The notes under the pieces: model-generated | What the model was told of the DNA's origin: nothing | Seen by the model: only the letters and a program-made list of their open reading frames with translations | The model's database searches: none | Made by a program: the position numbers and the translations under genes | DNA from: Jiella pelagia | GTDB taxonomy: Bacteria > Pseudomonadota > Alphaproteobacteria > Rhizobiales > Rhizobiaceae | Assembly (NCBI RefSeq): GCF_026898155.1 | Contig: NZ_CP114029.1 | Coordinates: 1,619,501 to 1,683,500, forward strand | Length of the DNA stretch: 64,000 bases | Direction of reading: 5' to 3' | Shown: positions 45,756 to 56,511 of the stretch, piece by piece | Numbering within the stretch: the first letter of the stretch is position 1 | How the letters are laid out: the number at the start of each line of letters is the position of its first letter

Positions 45756-46403
45756 CTAGCCGCCAAATACCGAATCGTATGCAGCCACGGTCTTCTCCGC
45801 CCTCGCCTTGACCGTGGCGGCGTCGTCGCCCGGCCGGAACAGCGACGAGCCGAGGCCGAAGGTGCGGATGCCGGCGGCGGCATAGGCGGCGAAATCCTTT
45901 TCCGAGACACCGCCGACCGCGCCGATGGGCAGATCGGCGGGGAGCACCGCGCGAATCGCCGTGATGCCCGATGGGCCCAGCACGTTCGCTGGAAAGAACT
46001 TCAACGCCGAGGCACCAAGGCGTGCTGCGGCGAGTGCTTCCGTCGCGGTGAACACGCCGGGCATGGTGACGAGGCGTTGTTCGCTCGCCCGCGTCAACAC
46101 GGCGGCATCGACGTTTGGGCTGACCAGAAGCTGCCCGCCAACATCGGCCAGCCGATCGACGGAGGCGACGTCGAGCACGGTGCCCGCGCCGATCAGGACG
46201 CCGTCCGGGGCGAGCAGCGCCGCCATCTCGATCGAGCGGAACGGCTCCGGCGAATTCAGCGGAATCTCGATCGCTTCGAAGCCGGCCTCGATCAGGCCGG
46301 CGACGATGGCCTCGCAATCGTTCGGCGTGAGGCCGCGGAGGATGGCGACGAGGTCGCGCTTCAGTTTCGGCCAGGGTGCGTACAGGGAAGTTGGTTCGCT
46401 CAT
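45756..46403 (-). CDS. dgoA: 2-dehydro-3-deoxy-6-phosphogalactonate aldolase
   Basis: About 215 residues of the KDPG/KDPGal aldolase family: LVAILRGLTPNDCEAIVAGL, EIPLNSPEPFRSI, LIGAGTVLDVASVD, the Schiff-base lysine in ALKFFPANVLGPSGI and GAVGGVSEKDFAAY. It cleaves KDPGal to pyruvate and glyceraldehyde-3-phosphate. The NSPEPF element favours the galactonate branch. Its ATG overlaps the dgoK stop. Last gene of the sugar operon. Confidence 0.9.
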   Translation of the reverse strand: MSEPTSLYAPWPKLKRDLVAILRGLTPNDCEAIVAGLIEAGFEAIEIPLNSPEPFRSIEMAALLAPDGVLIGAGTVLDVASVDRLADVGGQLLVSPNVDAAVLTRASEQRLVTMPGVFTATEALAAARLGASALKFFPANVLGPSGITAIRAVLPADLPIGAVGGVSEKDFAAYAAAGIRTFGLGSSLFRPGDDAATVKARAEKTVAAYDSVFGG

Positions 46404-47323
46404 GTCAGGATCTTTCTTGCAGCGGCAAGGAGCCCGCGCCGCACAGCGGCCTCGCCATCCTCTTCGGTCGCGCCAAGGCCAAGGGTTGCGAAGGCCGCAC
46501 GGTAACGTTCGGCGAGCGGCCCTGATGCGACCAGCCGGACGACATGACCGTCGAGCCCGCCGAAGCGGCTCGCGGCGCCGGCAAGCTCGAGGCCGATGAG
46601 AACCCCCGACAGGGTCGAGGCCCCGTGCGGTGCATCGTCGGGGGAGAGAAGGCCGCCGGCGCGGATGGCGAAGAGCCGGTTCGAGAACTCCGCCGGACGC
46701 TCGAAACCGGCCCGCACGGCTCGTTCGAACGCAGTCTCGTCGAAGCGCTCGTCGCCCGGCGCCACCGAGTGCTTGAGGATCGTATGACTGGCGATGGCGG
46801 CGAAAAGATCCCCGGTGACGAAGGTGGCGAAGCCGGAGAGCCGGCCCTCCTCCAGCGTGACCCACTTCGAATGGGTCCCCGGCAAGCAGACGAGTTCGCG
46901 CCCCTCGTCTCGCAACGTCTCAAGGCCGAGGATCTGGGTCTCTTCGCCGCGCATGACGTCAAAGGCCTGTGGGTTGCGCTGACAGACGCCGGGCAGGATG
47001 AACACCGGTCGTCCCGCATCCGGCACTTGAACCGCGCCCGCCGCAAGGGTGCCCGGATCGGCGGGCGTCTCCACATAGGGCGCCTCGACCCAACCCTGCT
47101 TCGCCCCGACCATGCCGCAGGCGACGACGGCGATGTCGGCAGGCGCGGCGAGTGCCGCGAGATGGCGGTCGAGCACGCCGGCAAAGCCGCCCTGCTCCTG
47201 CCCGGCCGTGGCCATGCCCTCGCCGCCCCGGCGTTCGCCAAGGATCGTCCCCTCTTCGCTCACCAGCCAGAGGCGGAAGCTCGACGTGCCCCAGTCGGCA
47301 AGCGCTGCGAAGGGTTCAGTCAC
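46400..47323 (-). CDS. dgoK: 2-dehydro-3-deoxygalactonokinase
   Basis: About 307 residues: ALADWGTSSFRLWLV at the N-terminus, GMVGAKQGWVEAPYVETPAD, CLPGTHSKWVTLEEGRLSGF, and GVLIGLELAGAASRF. It phosphorylates 2-keto-3-deoxygalactonate for DgoA. Overlaps both neighbours by four bases, so the three genes are translationally coupled. Confidence 0.93.
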   Translation of the reverse strand: MTEPFAALADWGTSSFRLWLVSEEGTILGERRGGEGMATAGQEQGGFAGVLDRHLAALAAPADIAVVACGMVGAKQGWVEAPYVETPADPGTLAAGAVQVPDAGRPVFILPGVCQRNPQAFDVMRGEETQILGLETLRDEGRELVCLPGTHSKWVTLEEGRLSGFATFVTGDLFAAIASHTILKHSVAPGDERFDETAFERAVRAGFERPAEFSNRLFAIRAGGLLSPDDAPHGASTLSGVLIGLELAGAASRFGGLDGHVVRLVASGPLAERYRAAFATLGLGATEEDGEAAVRRGLLAAARKILT

Positions 47324-48264
47324 AGGGCCGCCGGCGGGTCGAAGAAGAACGGCTCGGTGACGGCGCGCCGGCCGAGCAGGAAGGCGTCGGCGACATGGCG
47401 GAGCGGCGACAGGTCGACGTCGGATTGCCCCGCCGCGATCAGTTCGGCGAAGCGGGCATAGAGCCCGTCATATTCGGCCTCCGGGCCCAGACCCCGCTCC
47501 TCGCCGTCGACGAAGAGCTTCGCCCCGCCCATCGAAAGCGTCAGCGTCCCGCCATCGGTCTCGACGACGATGTCCCAGGTCTGCGGCCCGGTCTGGCGGA
47601 AGTCGAACACGACCTCGACCGCCTCGCCGCTCGGCCCGGAAAAGGCGAGGTCCGCGGCGATCGGCGCCTGACGGTTTTCCGGGAATGTCAGTTCGGCGCC
47701 CGTCAGCCAGATCGGGAAGGGCAGGATCTTGGTGACGATCGACAGGGCATTGATGCCCGGATCGAAGACGCCGAGGCCCCCCGCTTCGAAGATCCAGTCC
47801 TGCCCCGGATGCCAGTGGCGCACGTCCTCCTTCCAGGTGACGGTGACCTTGCGGATGTGCTGGCCCTTCAGCCACTCCTTGGCGGGCTCGACCCCCGGGG
47901 CATGGCGCGAGTGCCAGGTGGCGAAGAGCGAGACGCCGTTCGAGGCGGCGAGACCGGCCAGGTGTTCGATCTCGGACAAGGTCGCGCCCGGCGGCTTCTC
48001 CAGCATCACGTGCTTGCCGTGCCGCAGAGCCTCGGCCGCCACCTGATGCCGCGCCTGGGGCGGCATGCAGAGGGAGACGGCGGCAATCTCGGGCATGGCC
48101 CCCAGCATCTCCCCGGTCGAGGTAAAGTTGGCGATGCCGTCGACGCCGGCATTGCGGCTCGCCGCCGCGACGAGTTCGAAATCCGAACTGCGCGACAAGG
48201 ACGGCAAATGCTGGTCGCGGGCGATCTTGCCGATGCCGACGAGGCCGAGCTTGACGGGTGCCAT
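47320..48264 (-). CDS. L-arabinose/D-galactose 1-dehydrogenase, Gfo/Idh/MocA family
   Basis: About 314 residues. Rossmann motif VGIGKIARDQHLP, MLEKPPGATLSEI and WKEDVRHWHPGQDWIFEAGG with GLGVFDPGINALSIVTKI closely resemble the Azospirillum arabinose/galactose dehydrogenase. It oxidises the sugar to its lactone, the first step of the non-phosphorylative route. ATG 48264. Follows gguB by 11 bases and overlaps dgoK. The lactonase and the dehydratase of the pathway are not visible in the window. Confidence 0.85.
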   Translation of the reverse strand: MAPVKLGLVGIGKIARDQHLPSLSRSSDFELVAAASRNAGVDGIANFTSTGEMLGAMPEIAAVSLCMPPQARHQVAAEALRHGKHVMLEKPPGATLSEIEHLAGLAASNGVSLFATWHSRHAPGVEPAKEWLKGQHIRKVTVTWKEDVRHWHPGQDWIFEAGGLGVFDPGINALSIVTKILPFPIWLTGAELTFPENRQAPIAADLAFSGPSGEAVEVVFDFRQTGPQTWDIVVETDGGTLTLSMGGAKLFVDGEERGLGPEAEYDGLYARFAELIAAGQSDVDLSPLRHVADAFLLGRRAVTEPFFFDPPAAL

Positions 48265-48275
48265 GTGAATACGCC

Positions 48276-49494
48276 TCAGGCCCGGTTCTTGTTGTAGACG
48301 TCGAAGATCACCGCCAGCAGCAGGACGAGACCCTTGATCACCTGCTGGTAGTCGATGCCGATGCCGAGGATCGACATGCCGTTGTTCATCACGCCCATGA
48401 TGAAGGCGCCGATCACCGCGCCGATGATCGTGCCGACGCCGCCGGCCATCGAGGCGCCGCCGATGAACACCGCAGCGATGACGTCGAGGCTCGAAGCCGA
48501 GGCCGGCCTTCGGCGTCGCGGTGTTGAGACGGGCGGCGAAGACAAGGCCCGCCAGCGCCGCCAGCATGCCCATGTTGGCAAAGGTGAGGAAAACCAGCCG
48601 CTCGGTATTGATGCCCGATAGCCGCGTTGCCTTCTCGTTGCCGCCGACGGCGTAGATCCGCCGGCCGATGGTCGTGCGCGAAGTGATGAAGGAGTAGACG
48701 GCAATCAGCAGCGCCATCACCACGAGGACGTTGGGAAAGCCGCGGAAGGTGGAGAGCGCCCATGTGAGATAGACGATCGCCGCAGCGAGGATGAAGTTGC
48801 GGGCGAAGAAGAACAACGCCGGCTCGTCGTCATGGCCGCTGGAGCGATTGCGGAAACGCGAGCGCATTCCGAAGAACAGCATCACCGCGACGATCGCGAC
48901 GCCGAGCAGCATCGACAGGAGGTTGAAGCCCTTGATGCCGAAGACGTCCGGCAGGAAGCCCGAGGAGATCAGCTGGAAGCCGCGCGGGAACGGGCCGACC
49001 GACTGCCCTGCCAGCACCCAGAGCGTCAGCCCCTTGAACACCAGCATTCCGGCGAGCGTCACGATGAAGGACGGGATCTTCCAATAGGCGATCCAGTAGC
49101 CCTGCATCGCGCCGATCACCGCGCCGACGGCAAGGCAGATGACGCCGGCCAGGACGTAGTTCATGTCCCACTCGACGATCATCACCGCCGCCAGCGCCCC
49201 GACGAAGCCCAGCACCGAGCCGACCGAGAGGTCGATATGGCCGGAGACGATGACCAGCAGCATCCCCAGCGCCATGATGATGACGTAGGAGTTCTGGAGG
49301 ACCAGGTTGGTCAGGTTGATCGGCTTCAACAGAATGCCGTTGGTGACGATCTGGAAGAACGCCATGATGACGATCAGCGCGAGCAGTATACCGTATTCGC
49401 GCATGTGCTTGCGGATGAAACTCGCCGATGCGCCGGCCGTGCCGCTCGGCGCAGGTTTCGTCGCGCTCGGCTGGTGAATGACATCTTGCGACAT
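48276..49494 (-). CDS. gguB: Sugar ABC transporter permease GguB (one-base frameshift)
   Basis: About 405 residues after correction, with about ten membrane segments. Permease motifs SGHIDLSVGSVLGFVGALAA and RRIYAVGGNEKATRLSGINT identify the ribose/xylose/galactose class. Raw frame breaks at GAGGCTC (48486-48492): dropping a base gives KAGLGFELDVIAAVFIGGAS, continuing to NKNRA and a stop at 48276. Without the correction the frame runs on into the dehydrogenase gene. Pairs with GguA and ChvE. Confidence 0.9.
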
Positions 49495-49504
49495 TCGGCT
49501 ACCC

Positions 49505-51039
49505 TCAGTTCCTGTGGCCGGAGCGGATGATCAGCGACATGATCTTCTCCTGCGACGCTTCCTTCGTCGGCATCTCGCCAACGAAGCGGCCTTCGTTCAT
49601 GACGTAGATTCGGTCGGTGACGCCGAGAAGCTCGGGCATCTCCGAGGATATGACGACGATCGCCTTGCCGGTTTTCGCGAGGCTCGGCGATGATCGCATA
49701 GATTTCGTATTTCGCCCCGACATCGATGCCTCGTGTCGGCTCGTCGAGGATCAGCACCTCGGGGCCGGCGAAGAGCCATTTCGCCAGCACCACCTTCTGC
49801 TGATTGCCGCCGGAGAGATTGACGACCTCCTGCGCCGTCGAGGAGCATTTGATCCGGATGCGCTCGCGGTAGTCCCGCGCAACCGCCAGCTCGCGGTTTT
49901 CGTCGACGACGATGCCGTTGGAGATACCGTCGAGATTGGCGAGCGGGATGTTGCGGCGGATCGTATCGTCGAGGACGAGGCCGTAGGTCTTGCGGTCTTC
50001 GGTCGCGTAGCAGATGCCGGCCGAGATCGCCCGGTTGACGGTCGAGACGTCCACCGTCTTGCCGTGCATCTTCACCTCGCCGGAGATATTGACGCCATAG
50101 GACTTGCCGAACAGGCTCATGGCGAGCCTCGGTCCGGCCCGCCCCCATCAGCCCGGCGATGCCGACGACTTCGCCGGCCTTCACGTGAAAGCTGACGTCG
50201 TCGCAGACCTTGCGCTCGGAATGCTGGGGGTGATGCGCCGTCCAGTTCTTCACCTCGAAGATCGTCTCGCCGATCTTCGGCTCACGCGGCGGATAGCGGT
50301 CATTCAGGCTGCGGCCGACCATGTCGCGGATGATGTCTGCCTCGCTAACGACGCTGCCCTTGGCGTCGAGGGTCGAGACCGCCGATCCGTCGCGCAGGAC
50401 GGTAATGGTGTCGGCGACCTTGGAGATCTCGTTCAGCTTGTGGGAGATCAGGATCGAGGAGATGCCGGCCGCCTTGAACTCCAGAAGCAGATTGAGCAGC
50501 GCTTCGGAATCGGTCTCGTTGAGGCTCGATGTCGGCTCGTCGAGGATCAATAGCTTGACCTCCTTCGACAGCGCCTTGGCGATCTCGACCAGCTGCTGCT
50601 TGCCGAGGCCGAGATCGGTCACCCGGGTCTGCGGGGATTCCTTCAGCCCCACCTTGGTGAGGAGGTCGCGCGTCCGGCCGAAGGTCTCGTGCCAGTCGAT
50701 GACGCCGCCGTTCGAGCGCTCGTTGCCGAGAAAGATGTTCTCGGCGATCGACAGGAGCGGGACGAGCGCCAGCTCCTGATGGATGATGATGATGCCGCGC
50801 TTTTCACTGTCGGCGATGCCGGAAAAGCAGCATTCCTCGCCCTTGAACTCGATCTTCCCGTCATAGGAGCCGTGCGGATAGACCCCCGAGAGGACCTTCA
50901 TCAAGGTGGATTTCCCGGCGCCGTTCTCACCGACGAGCGCGTGGATCTCGCCCTCCTCGACGCTGAGATTGACGTTGTCGAGCGCGATCACCCCAGGGAA
51001 GGTCTTGGTGATCTCACGCATTTGAAGAATGGTGCCCAT
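49505..51039 (-). CDS. gguA: Sugar ABC transporter ATP-binding protein GguA (two one-base frameshifts)
   Basis: About 510 residues after correction, with two ABC domains. First: Walker [38 protein letters not shown]. Second: [54 protein letters not shown]. Two extra bases: GAGCCTC at 50124-50130 (true sequence RTELAMSLF) and GAGGCTC at 49679-49685 (true [20 protein letters not shown]). ATG 51039. Between chvE and gguB as in Agrobacterium. Confidence 0.92.
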
Positions 51040-51202
51040 GGCGGTCTGTCTCGAAGCGCCCGCGCCGCGGACTTGCCGCGGCTGTCGGACCTGCATTGGA
51101 CTTGATCGGGGCCGGCGACACGCCGACCGATGCGGCGCGCCGGATCGGGCCGGCACGCCGCACAGACGGTTCACGCGAGACGGGGCCCGCGCGGCAGACA
51201 GA

Positions 51203-52276
51203 CTACTTGATCTGGTCTTCCGTGTAGTAGCCCGAGTCGACCAGCACCTTCTGCCAGTCGTCCTGGGTGACCAGAACCGGCTTCAACAGGTAGGACGGCA
51301 CGACCTTGACACCGTTGTCGTAGGTCTTGGTATCGTTGACCTCCGGCTCGCCGTCGTTGAGGACAGCCTCGACCATCTGCACGGTGACCCTCGCAAGTTC
51401 GCGGGTATCCTTGAAGATCGTCGAGTACTGGTCGCCCCTGAGGATCGCCTTCACCGAGGGGACCTCGGCGTCCTGTCCGGTGATGATCGGCATTTCGAGA
51501 TCGCCCGAGCCGTAGCCGACGCCCCTGAGCGAGGAAATGATGCCGATCGAGAGGCCGTCATAGGGCGACAGCACGCCGTTGACCTTCTGGTCGCCGGTGT
51601 AGTTTGCCGAGAGAAGGTTATCCATGCGCGACTGGGCGACCGAGCCATCCCAGCGAAGGGTTCCGACGGTGTCCATACCCGTCTGGCCGGAGGGGATGGT
51701 GATCTTGCCCTCGTCGATCAGCGGCTGCAGCACGCTCATCGCGCCATCGTAGAAGAAGTAGGCGTTGTTATCGTCCGGCGAACCGCCGAAGAGTTCGACG
51801 TTCCAGCTCTCCTGGTCGGGAAAACGCTGCTTCAGCCCGGCGACCAGCGACTCGGCCTGCAACACGCCGACCTGAAAGTTGTCGAAGGTCGCATAATAGC
51901 TGACATCCCCGCTGTCGCGGATCAGACGATCATAGGCGATCACCGGAATGCCGGCGGCGGCCGCGTTCGCCAGCGTGTTCGACAGCGTCGTGCCGTCGAT
52001 TGCGGCGATCACCAGCGCGTCGACGCCGGTGGTGATCATGTTCTCGACCTGGTTGACCTGGTTCGGGATGTCGTCCTCGGCATATTGCAGGTTGGTGTCG
52101 TAGCCCGCTTCCTGGAACTGCTTCACCATGTTCTCGCCATCGGCGATCCAGCGCGCCGAGGACTTCGTCGGCATGGCAATGCCGATGGTACCCTTGTCCT
52201 GGGCATTGGCCGCCATCGGGCTTGCCAGCGCCACGACCGCAGCCGCGACCCCCGCAAAAAGTGTCTTCATCATCAT
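51203..52276 (-). CDS. chvE: ChvE-type periplasmic sugar-binding protein
   Basis: About 357 residues. Signal peptide ending ANA-Q, then [76 protein letters not shown] and [10 protein letters not shown], nearly the Agrobacterium ChvE sequence throughout. It binds galactose, arabinose and related sugars for GguAB; in Agrobacterium it also signals to VirA. Ribosome binding site GGAGGTGA before three adjacent ATGs. First transporter gene after the regulator. Confidence 0.95.
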   Translation of the reverse strand: MMMKTLFAGVAAAVVALASPMAANAQDKGTIGIAMPTKSSARWIADGENMVKQFQEAGYDTNLQYAEDDIPNQVNQVENMITTGVDALVIAAIDGTTLSNTLANAAAAGIPVIAYDRLIRDSGDVSYYATFDNFQVGVLQAESLVAGLKQRFPDQESWNVELFGGSPDDNNAYFFYDGAMSVLQPLIDEGKITIPSGQTGMDTVGTLRWDGSVAQSRMDNLLSANYTGDQKVNGVLSPYDGLSIGIISSLRGVGYGSGDLEMPIITGQDAEVPSVKAILRGDQYSTIFKDTRELARVTVQMVEAVLNDGEPEVNDTKTYDNGVKVVPSYLLKPVLVTQDDWQKVLVDSGYYTEDQIK

Positions 52277-52328
52277 GGTCACGTCACCTCCCTGACCGTT
52301 GCAGACGCCGCAAAGCGTCCTTTCCTGC

Positions 52329-53126
52329 TCAAGCCGCGCCGGACGGGCGCGGCTCGGCCATCGCCTTGCCGTCCGGCGCGCTGCCGGACAGCCCTTCCCC
52401 CTCGCCATGGGCGTAGAGGGCATGAATGACATCGTCGAAAGCGCTCTCGATGAGGCGCCGCATGAACAGTTCGGCAGCGTCGCCGTCGCCGGTGAGGACC
52501 GCCTGCATCACCCGCTCGTGCTGGCGCACCGTCTCGTCCTGCGGGTTCTGCCGCCAGGACAAGGAGAACGACACCGACAGGCTGCGCTCGATCAGCGCGC
52601 CGAGCGAGACGAGCAGCGGATTGCCGGTCGCCTCGAGCACGATGCGATGAAAGTCGAGATCGGCGGCGATCAACTCTGACGAGCCGCGCGGATAGTCGCG
52701 CATGCCGCCGAGTGCCCGCCTGAGACGCTCGCCCTGCGCCTCGTCGATGCGCCGCGCCGCGAGCCTTGCCGCGCTCGGCTCATTGATCAGCCGCATTTCG
52801 TACAGCGCCTCCACGAACGGGCGGCGGACCGGCGCGGTCAGATGCCAGGCCATGACATCGGCGTCCAGCATGTTCCAGGCGATGCGGGGGCGCACCTTGG
52901 TGCCGACCTTCGGGCCGACGCTGACGAGGCCCTTGGCGGCGAGATGGCGGATTGCTTCGCGTACGACAGTGCGAGAGACGCCGTGATGGGACTGGATTTC
53001 CTTTTCCGTCGGCAGCGCGTCGCCGCTGAGCAGATCGCCGGACGTGATCATGCGGCCGAATTCGGCAGCGAGCGCAACGGTGCGATTCGACCGCTCCCCG
53101 TCGATTGTCGAACGCTCGTACCCCAT
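52329..53126 (-). CDS. GntR-family regulator (FadR/FCD type) of the sugar operon
   Basis: About 265 residues. N-terminal winged helix ([20 protein letters not shown], then [20 protein letters not shown]) and the all-helical FCD effector domain ([40 protein letters not shown]). ATG 53126 is chosen because upstream starts (53147, 53165) would overlap the operator. It lies 52 bases upstream of chvE on the same strand and probably controls the operon in response to a sugar or sugar acid. Confidence 0.87.
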   Translation of the reverse strand: MGYERSTIDGERSNRTVALAAEFGRMITSGDLLSGDALPTEKEIQSHHGVSRTVVREAIRHLAAKGLVSVGPKVGTKVRPRIAWNMLDADVMAWHLTAPVRRPFVEALYEMRLINEPSAARLAARRIDEAQGERLRRALGGMRDYPRGSSELIAADLDFHRIVLEATGNPLLVSLGALIERSLSVSFSLSWRQNPQDETVRQHERVMQAVLTGDGDAAELFMRRLIESAFDDVIHALYAHGEGEGLSGSAPDGKAMAEPRPSGAA

Positions 53127-53150
53127 GGACTCCGCCGGACCTCCCATCCG

Positions 53151-53167
53151 CAATGATCGTACCATTG
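53151..53167. promoter_or_regulatory. Probable operator of the GntR regulator
   Basis: CAATGATCGTACCATTG: arms CAATG/CATTG flank a near-symmetric centre, 24 bases before the regulator ATG. A related half-site (CGTATCATTG) lies at 53221. GntR/FadR proteins bind such short palindromes. Confidence 0.55.
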
Positions 53168-53258
53168 CGCCGGAAACGGCAATGGTGCAAGCCCCGGAAG
53201 GCTGGTTCTACGACTAAGGTCGTATCATTGGCGTCGACAGCGCCGTGGACAGGTCCTT

Positions 53259-53275
53259 AAAAGCGGGAAACCCGC
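53259..53275 (-). terminator. Probable rho-independent terminator of the RND pump operon
   Basis: On the minus strand GCGGG pairs with CCCGC around a three-base loop, followed by TTTTAA. It lies about 55 bases after the pump gene stop. The stem is short, so the call is moderate. Confidence 0.55.
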
Positions 53276-53328
53276 GGCCGGAGCCGGGCAGCGCCCGCCA
53301 AGCCATGGGCTGGGGGGCGAGCAGGCGC

Positions 53329-56300
53329 TTACCTGCCCGCCGGCGGGCTCCACGGAAATTTCATCCCCGAACCGGTCGCAAGGCTGTCGCCCTTGGCCTT
53401 GCTCCCCGCACCCGAAGGCGATCCGCCGGCACCGTGCGGACCCGGCACGTGGTCCTTCGACGGCACATCTCCGTCCTTCGGCTTGGAGACACGGAACACC
53501 ACGAGGTAGAGCGCCGGGATGAACAGGAGCGTGATCATCGTGCCGGCAATGATGCCACCCATCATGGCGTAGGCCATCGGTCCCCAGAAGATCTCGCGCG
53601 AGATCGGGATCAGCGCGAGGCTGGCAGCGGCGGCCGTCAGGACGATCGGCCGGGCGCGCATCTCACTCGCCTCGAAGACAGCCTGCCAGGGATGCAATCC
53701 CTCCTCCCGCAGGACGTCGATCTGGTGGACGAGGATGATCGAGTTGCGGATCAGGATGCCGACCAGGGCGAGCACGCCGAGAATGGCGACGAAGCCGAGC
53801 GGCGCTCCGGAGGGGATCAGCGCGGCGACGACGCCTATGAGGCCGAGGGGCGCGGCGCACAGGACGACGAACAGGGCCCGGAAGCTCTGCATCTGGATCA
53901 TGATCAGCGTCAGCATCGCCAGCAGCATCACCGGCACCACTGCGGCGATCGGCCCCTGGCTCTCGGTACTCGATTCGACCGCGCCACCGACTGCGACATG
54001 ATAGTCCGGCGGCAGGCTCTCCTCGAACTCGGCGATCTTCGGTGCCAGCTGCTGGACGATCGTCGCCGGCTGGGTCGGACCGTTGACGGCGGCGCTGATC
54101 GTAATCGTCGGAATGCGCGACCGCGAATAGAGGATCGGATCCTCGTAGGTGTAGTCGAAGCGCACGAGGCTCGCGAGCGGGATCGAATCGCCGTTCGAGT
54201 TGGTCAGCTGCAGGTTCTCGATCGCCTCGATGGAATCGCGGTCGGTGTCCGAGCCCCTGGCGATCACCGGCACGAGATAGATGCCATCGCGGATGTTCGT
54301 GATCGTCGAACCGTCGAGAACCGAGTTCAACCGCGAGGATATTTCCTGAGAGGTGATGCCGAGCTGGCGGGCCTTGTCCTGCAGGATCTCGACCTTGAGG
54401 ACGCGGGCCGGCTCGTTCCAGTTCATCACGATCGAGGTCAGCCGGCTGTCTTGCGCCATCAGCCCGGCAAGTTCGCGCGCCTGGTCGCGGACGACCTCGA
54501 TGTGGGGACCGCCGAGCCTGTACTGGACCGGCCGACCGACCGGGGGCCCGAGTTCGAGATATTTCACATAGACGTCGGTGCCGACGAGATGCTCGCGCGC
54601 AAACGCCTCGAGCTTCGCCTTCACCCGCTCGCGCGCTTCCAGATCCTTGTTGACGATCACCACCTGGCCGAAGAACGGGTTGGACGGCTGCACGTCGTAG
54701 GCAAGGATGAAACGCTGGGCCGACTGGCCGACATAGGAACTCCAGTGGTCGATGTCGTCATCGCCCTTCAGCGTCGCCTCCAGCGCATCCATCTGGGCCC
54801 GCGTTTCCTCGATCGTCGCGTTGCGGCGAAGGGTGAAGTCGACGACCAGCTCCGGCCGGTCGGACGTCGGGAAAAACTGCTGCTGGACGAACTGCATCGA
54901 ATAGATCGAGCCGGCAAAGAGCGCGACCGTGACGATGATGGTGATCCAGCGAAAGCGCATCGCCATCCCGAGGAGGCCCGAAAACGACCGCCTCACGAAG
55001 CCCGGTTTGGCGTCGTGGCGGTGCATCGACTTCGGCAGGATCATCACGCCGATCAGCGGCGTGAACAGCACCGCGACGATCCACGACAGCATCAGCGACA
55101 GGGCGATGACGACGAAGAGCGAGAAGGTGTATTCGCCGGCATTCGAATTGTTGAAGCCGATCGGCAGGAAGCCGGCCACCGTCACCAGCGTTCCCGACAG
55201 CATCGGAAAGGCGATCGACGTCCAGGCAAAGCTCGCCGCCTTCTCGCGCGTCTCGCCCATCTCCAGCCGCGAGACCATGGTCTCGATGGCGATCATCGCG
55301 TCGTCGACGAGAAGGCCGAGGGCGATGATCAGCGCGCCCAGCGAGATGCGCTGCAGCGTCAGGCCGGCATATTCCATGCCGATGAAGGTCATGGCGAGGA
55401 CCAGAGGGATCGACAGCGTCACGACGAGGCCGGCGCGAAAACCAAGGCTGATGAAGCTGACGGCGAGCACGATCGCCACCGCCTCGAACAGCGCCTGGGT
55501 GAAGCCGCCGACCGATTCCTCGACCACGGCCCCCTGGTCTGCGACCTGATACACCCCGACGCCGATCGGCAGTTCACTGACGATCTGCGACATCTCCCGC
55601 TTCAGCTCCTCGCTGAAGTCGACGATGTTGCCGCCCGAACGCATGCCGATCGCAAGCCCGATCGCCGGCTCGCCATTGTAGCGGAAGAGGGTCGACGGAG
55701 GATCCTCGTAGGTACGCTCGATGGTGGCGACGTCGCTCAGCTTGAAGAAGCGGTCGTTGACCCTCAGATTGACGGCCTCCAGGCTGTCCTCGGAGGTGTA
55801 CTGGCCGGAAACACGGACGATGATCCGCTCGGGGCCGGATTGGATCACGCCGGATGGGGCGATCGCGTTCTGCGCCTGCAGCGTGTTGATGATCGACTGC
55901 TGGTCAAGGCCGAGGCCGGCAACCTTGCGCAGCGAGAACTCCAGATAGATCGCCTCGTCCTGCTCGCCGACCAGATCGACCTTGCCGGCATCGCCGAGTT
56001 GCAGGAGCTGGGTGCGGACGCTCTCGACATAGTCCCGCAGCTGCCGGAAGGTGATGCCGTCGGCGGTAAAGGCGTAGATGTTGCCGTAGACGTCGCCGAA
56101 CTCGTCGTTGAAGGCGAAGCCCTGGAATTCGGAGGGAAACTGCGACCGGATATCCGCCATCTTGTCGCGGACCTTGCGCCAGACGCCGGCGACGTTCTCG
56201 GCCTTGGTGGTCGGCAGGAGATTGACGAAGATGACCGTCTGGCCGGGCGTGGTGATCGAGCGGGTATAGTCGAGACTGTCGAGTTCCTGCAGCTTCTTCT

Positions 56301-56511
56301 CGATCCGGTCGGTGACCTGCTCGGTCATTTCCCTGACGGTCGCGCCGGGCATCGAGGCCGAGACCACCATCGTCTTGATGGTGAAGTTCGGGTCCTCTTC
56401 CCGGCCGAGATTGAGGTAGGAGAACAGGCCGGCGAAGCAGGCGACGATCATCAGGAACCAGATCATCGAACGATGATGCAGCGCCCAGTCGGAAAGATTG
56501 AAGGACTTCAC
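53329..56511 (-). CDS. RND-family multidrug efflux permease
   Basis: About 1060 residues with twelve membrane segments in two halves and two large periplasmic loops. The second of the family motifs shows the proton-relay region (LGLLVDDAMIAIETMVSRLE), and the second half has the matching GILIRNSIILVHQIDVLREE. N-terminus SLDYTRSITTPGQTVIFVNL corresponds to the first periplasmic loop. Of AcrB/HAE1 type; substrate unknown. Overlaps the upstream fusion-protein gene by four bases. Expressed as an operon with two fusion lipoproteins. Confidence 0.92.
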   Translation of the reverse strand: MKSFNLSDWALHHRSMIWFLMIVACFAGLFSYLNLGREEDPNFTIKTMVVSASMPGATVREMTEQVTDRIEKKLQELDSLDYTRSITTPGQTVIFVNLLPTTKAENVAGVWRKVRDKMADIRSQFPSEFQGFAFNDEFGDVYGNIYAFTADGITFRQLRDYVESVRTQLLQLGDAGKVDLVGEQDEAIYLEFSLRKVAGLGLDQQSIINTLQAQNAIAPSGVIQSGPERIIVRVSGQYTSEDSLEAVNLRVNDRFFKLSDVATIERTYEDPPSTLFRYNGEPAIGLAIGMRSGGNIVDFSEELKREMSQIVSELPIGVGVYQVADQGAVVEESVGGFTQALFEAVAIVLAVSFISLGFRAGLVVTLSIPLVLAMTFIGMEYAGLTLQRISLGALIIALGLLVDDAMIAIETMVSRLEMGETREKAASFAWTSIAFPMLSGTLVTVAGFLPIGFNNSNAGEYTFSLFVVIALSLMLSWIVAVLFTPLIGVMILPKSMHRHDAKPGFVRRSFSGLLGMAMRFRWITIIVTVALFAGSIYSMQFVQQQFFPTSDRPELVVDFTLRRNATIEETRAQMDALEATLKGDDDIDHWSSYVGQSAQRFILAYDVQPSNPFFGQVVIVNKDLEARERVKAKLEAFAREHLVGTDVYVKYLELGPPVGRPVQYRLGGPHIEVVRDQARELAGLMAQDSRLTSIVMNWNEPARVLKVEILQDKARQLGITSQEISSRLNSVLDGSTITNIRDGIYLVPVIARGSDTDRDSIEAIENLQLTNSNGDSIPLASLVRFDYTYEDPILYSRSRIPTITISAAVNGPTQPATIVQQLAPKIAEFEESLPPDYHVAVGGAVESSTESQGPIAAVVPVMLLAMLTLIMIQMQSFRALFVVLCAAPLGLIGVVAALIPSGAPLGFVAILGVLALVGILIRNSIILVHQIDVLREEGLHPWQAVFEASEMRARPIVLTAAAASLALIPISREIFWGPMAYAMMGGIIAGTMITLLFIPALYLVVFRVSKPKDGDVPSKDHVPGPHGAGGSPSGAGSKAKGDSLATGSGMKFPWSPPAGR

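Noticed and set aside
49505..51039. Programmed +1 ribosomal frameshifting to explain the broken frames
   Set aside because: The sites occur in both orientations of a palindrome, in unrelated genes and without slippery sequences or stops at the junction.
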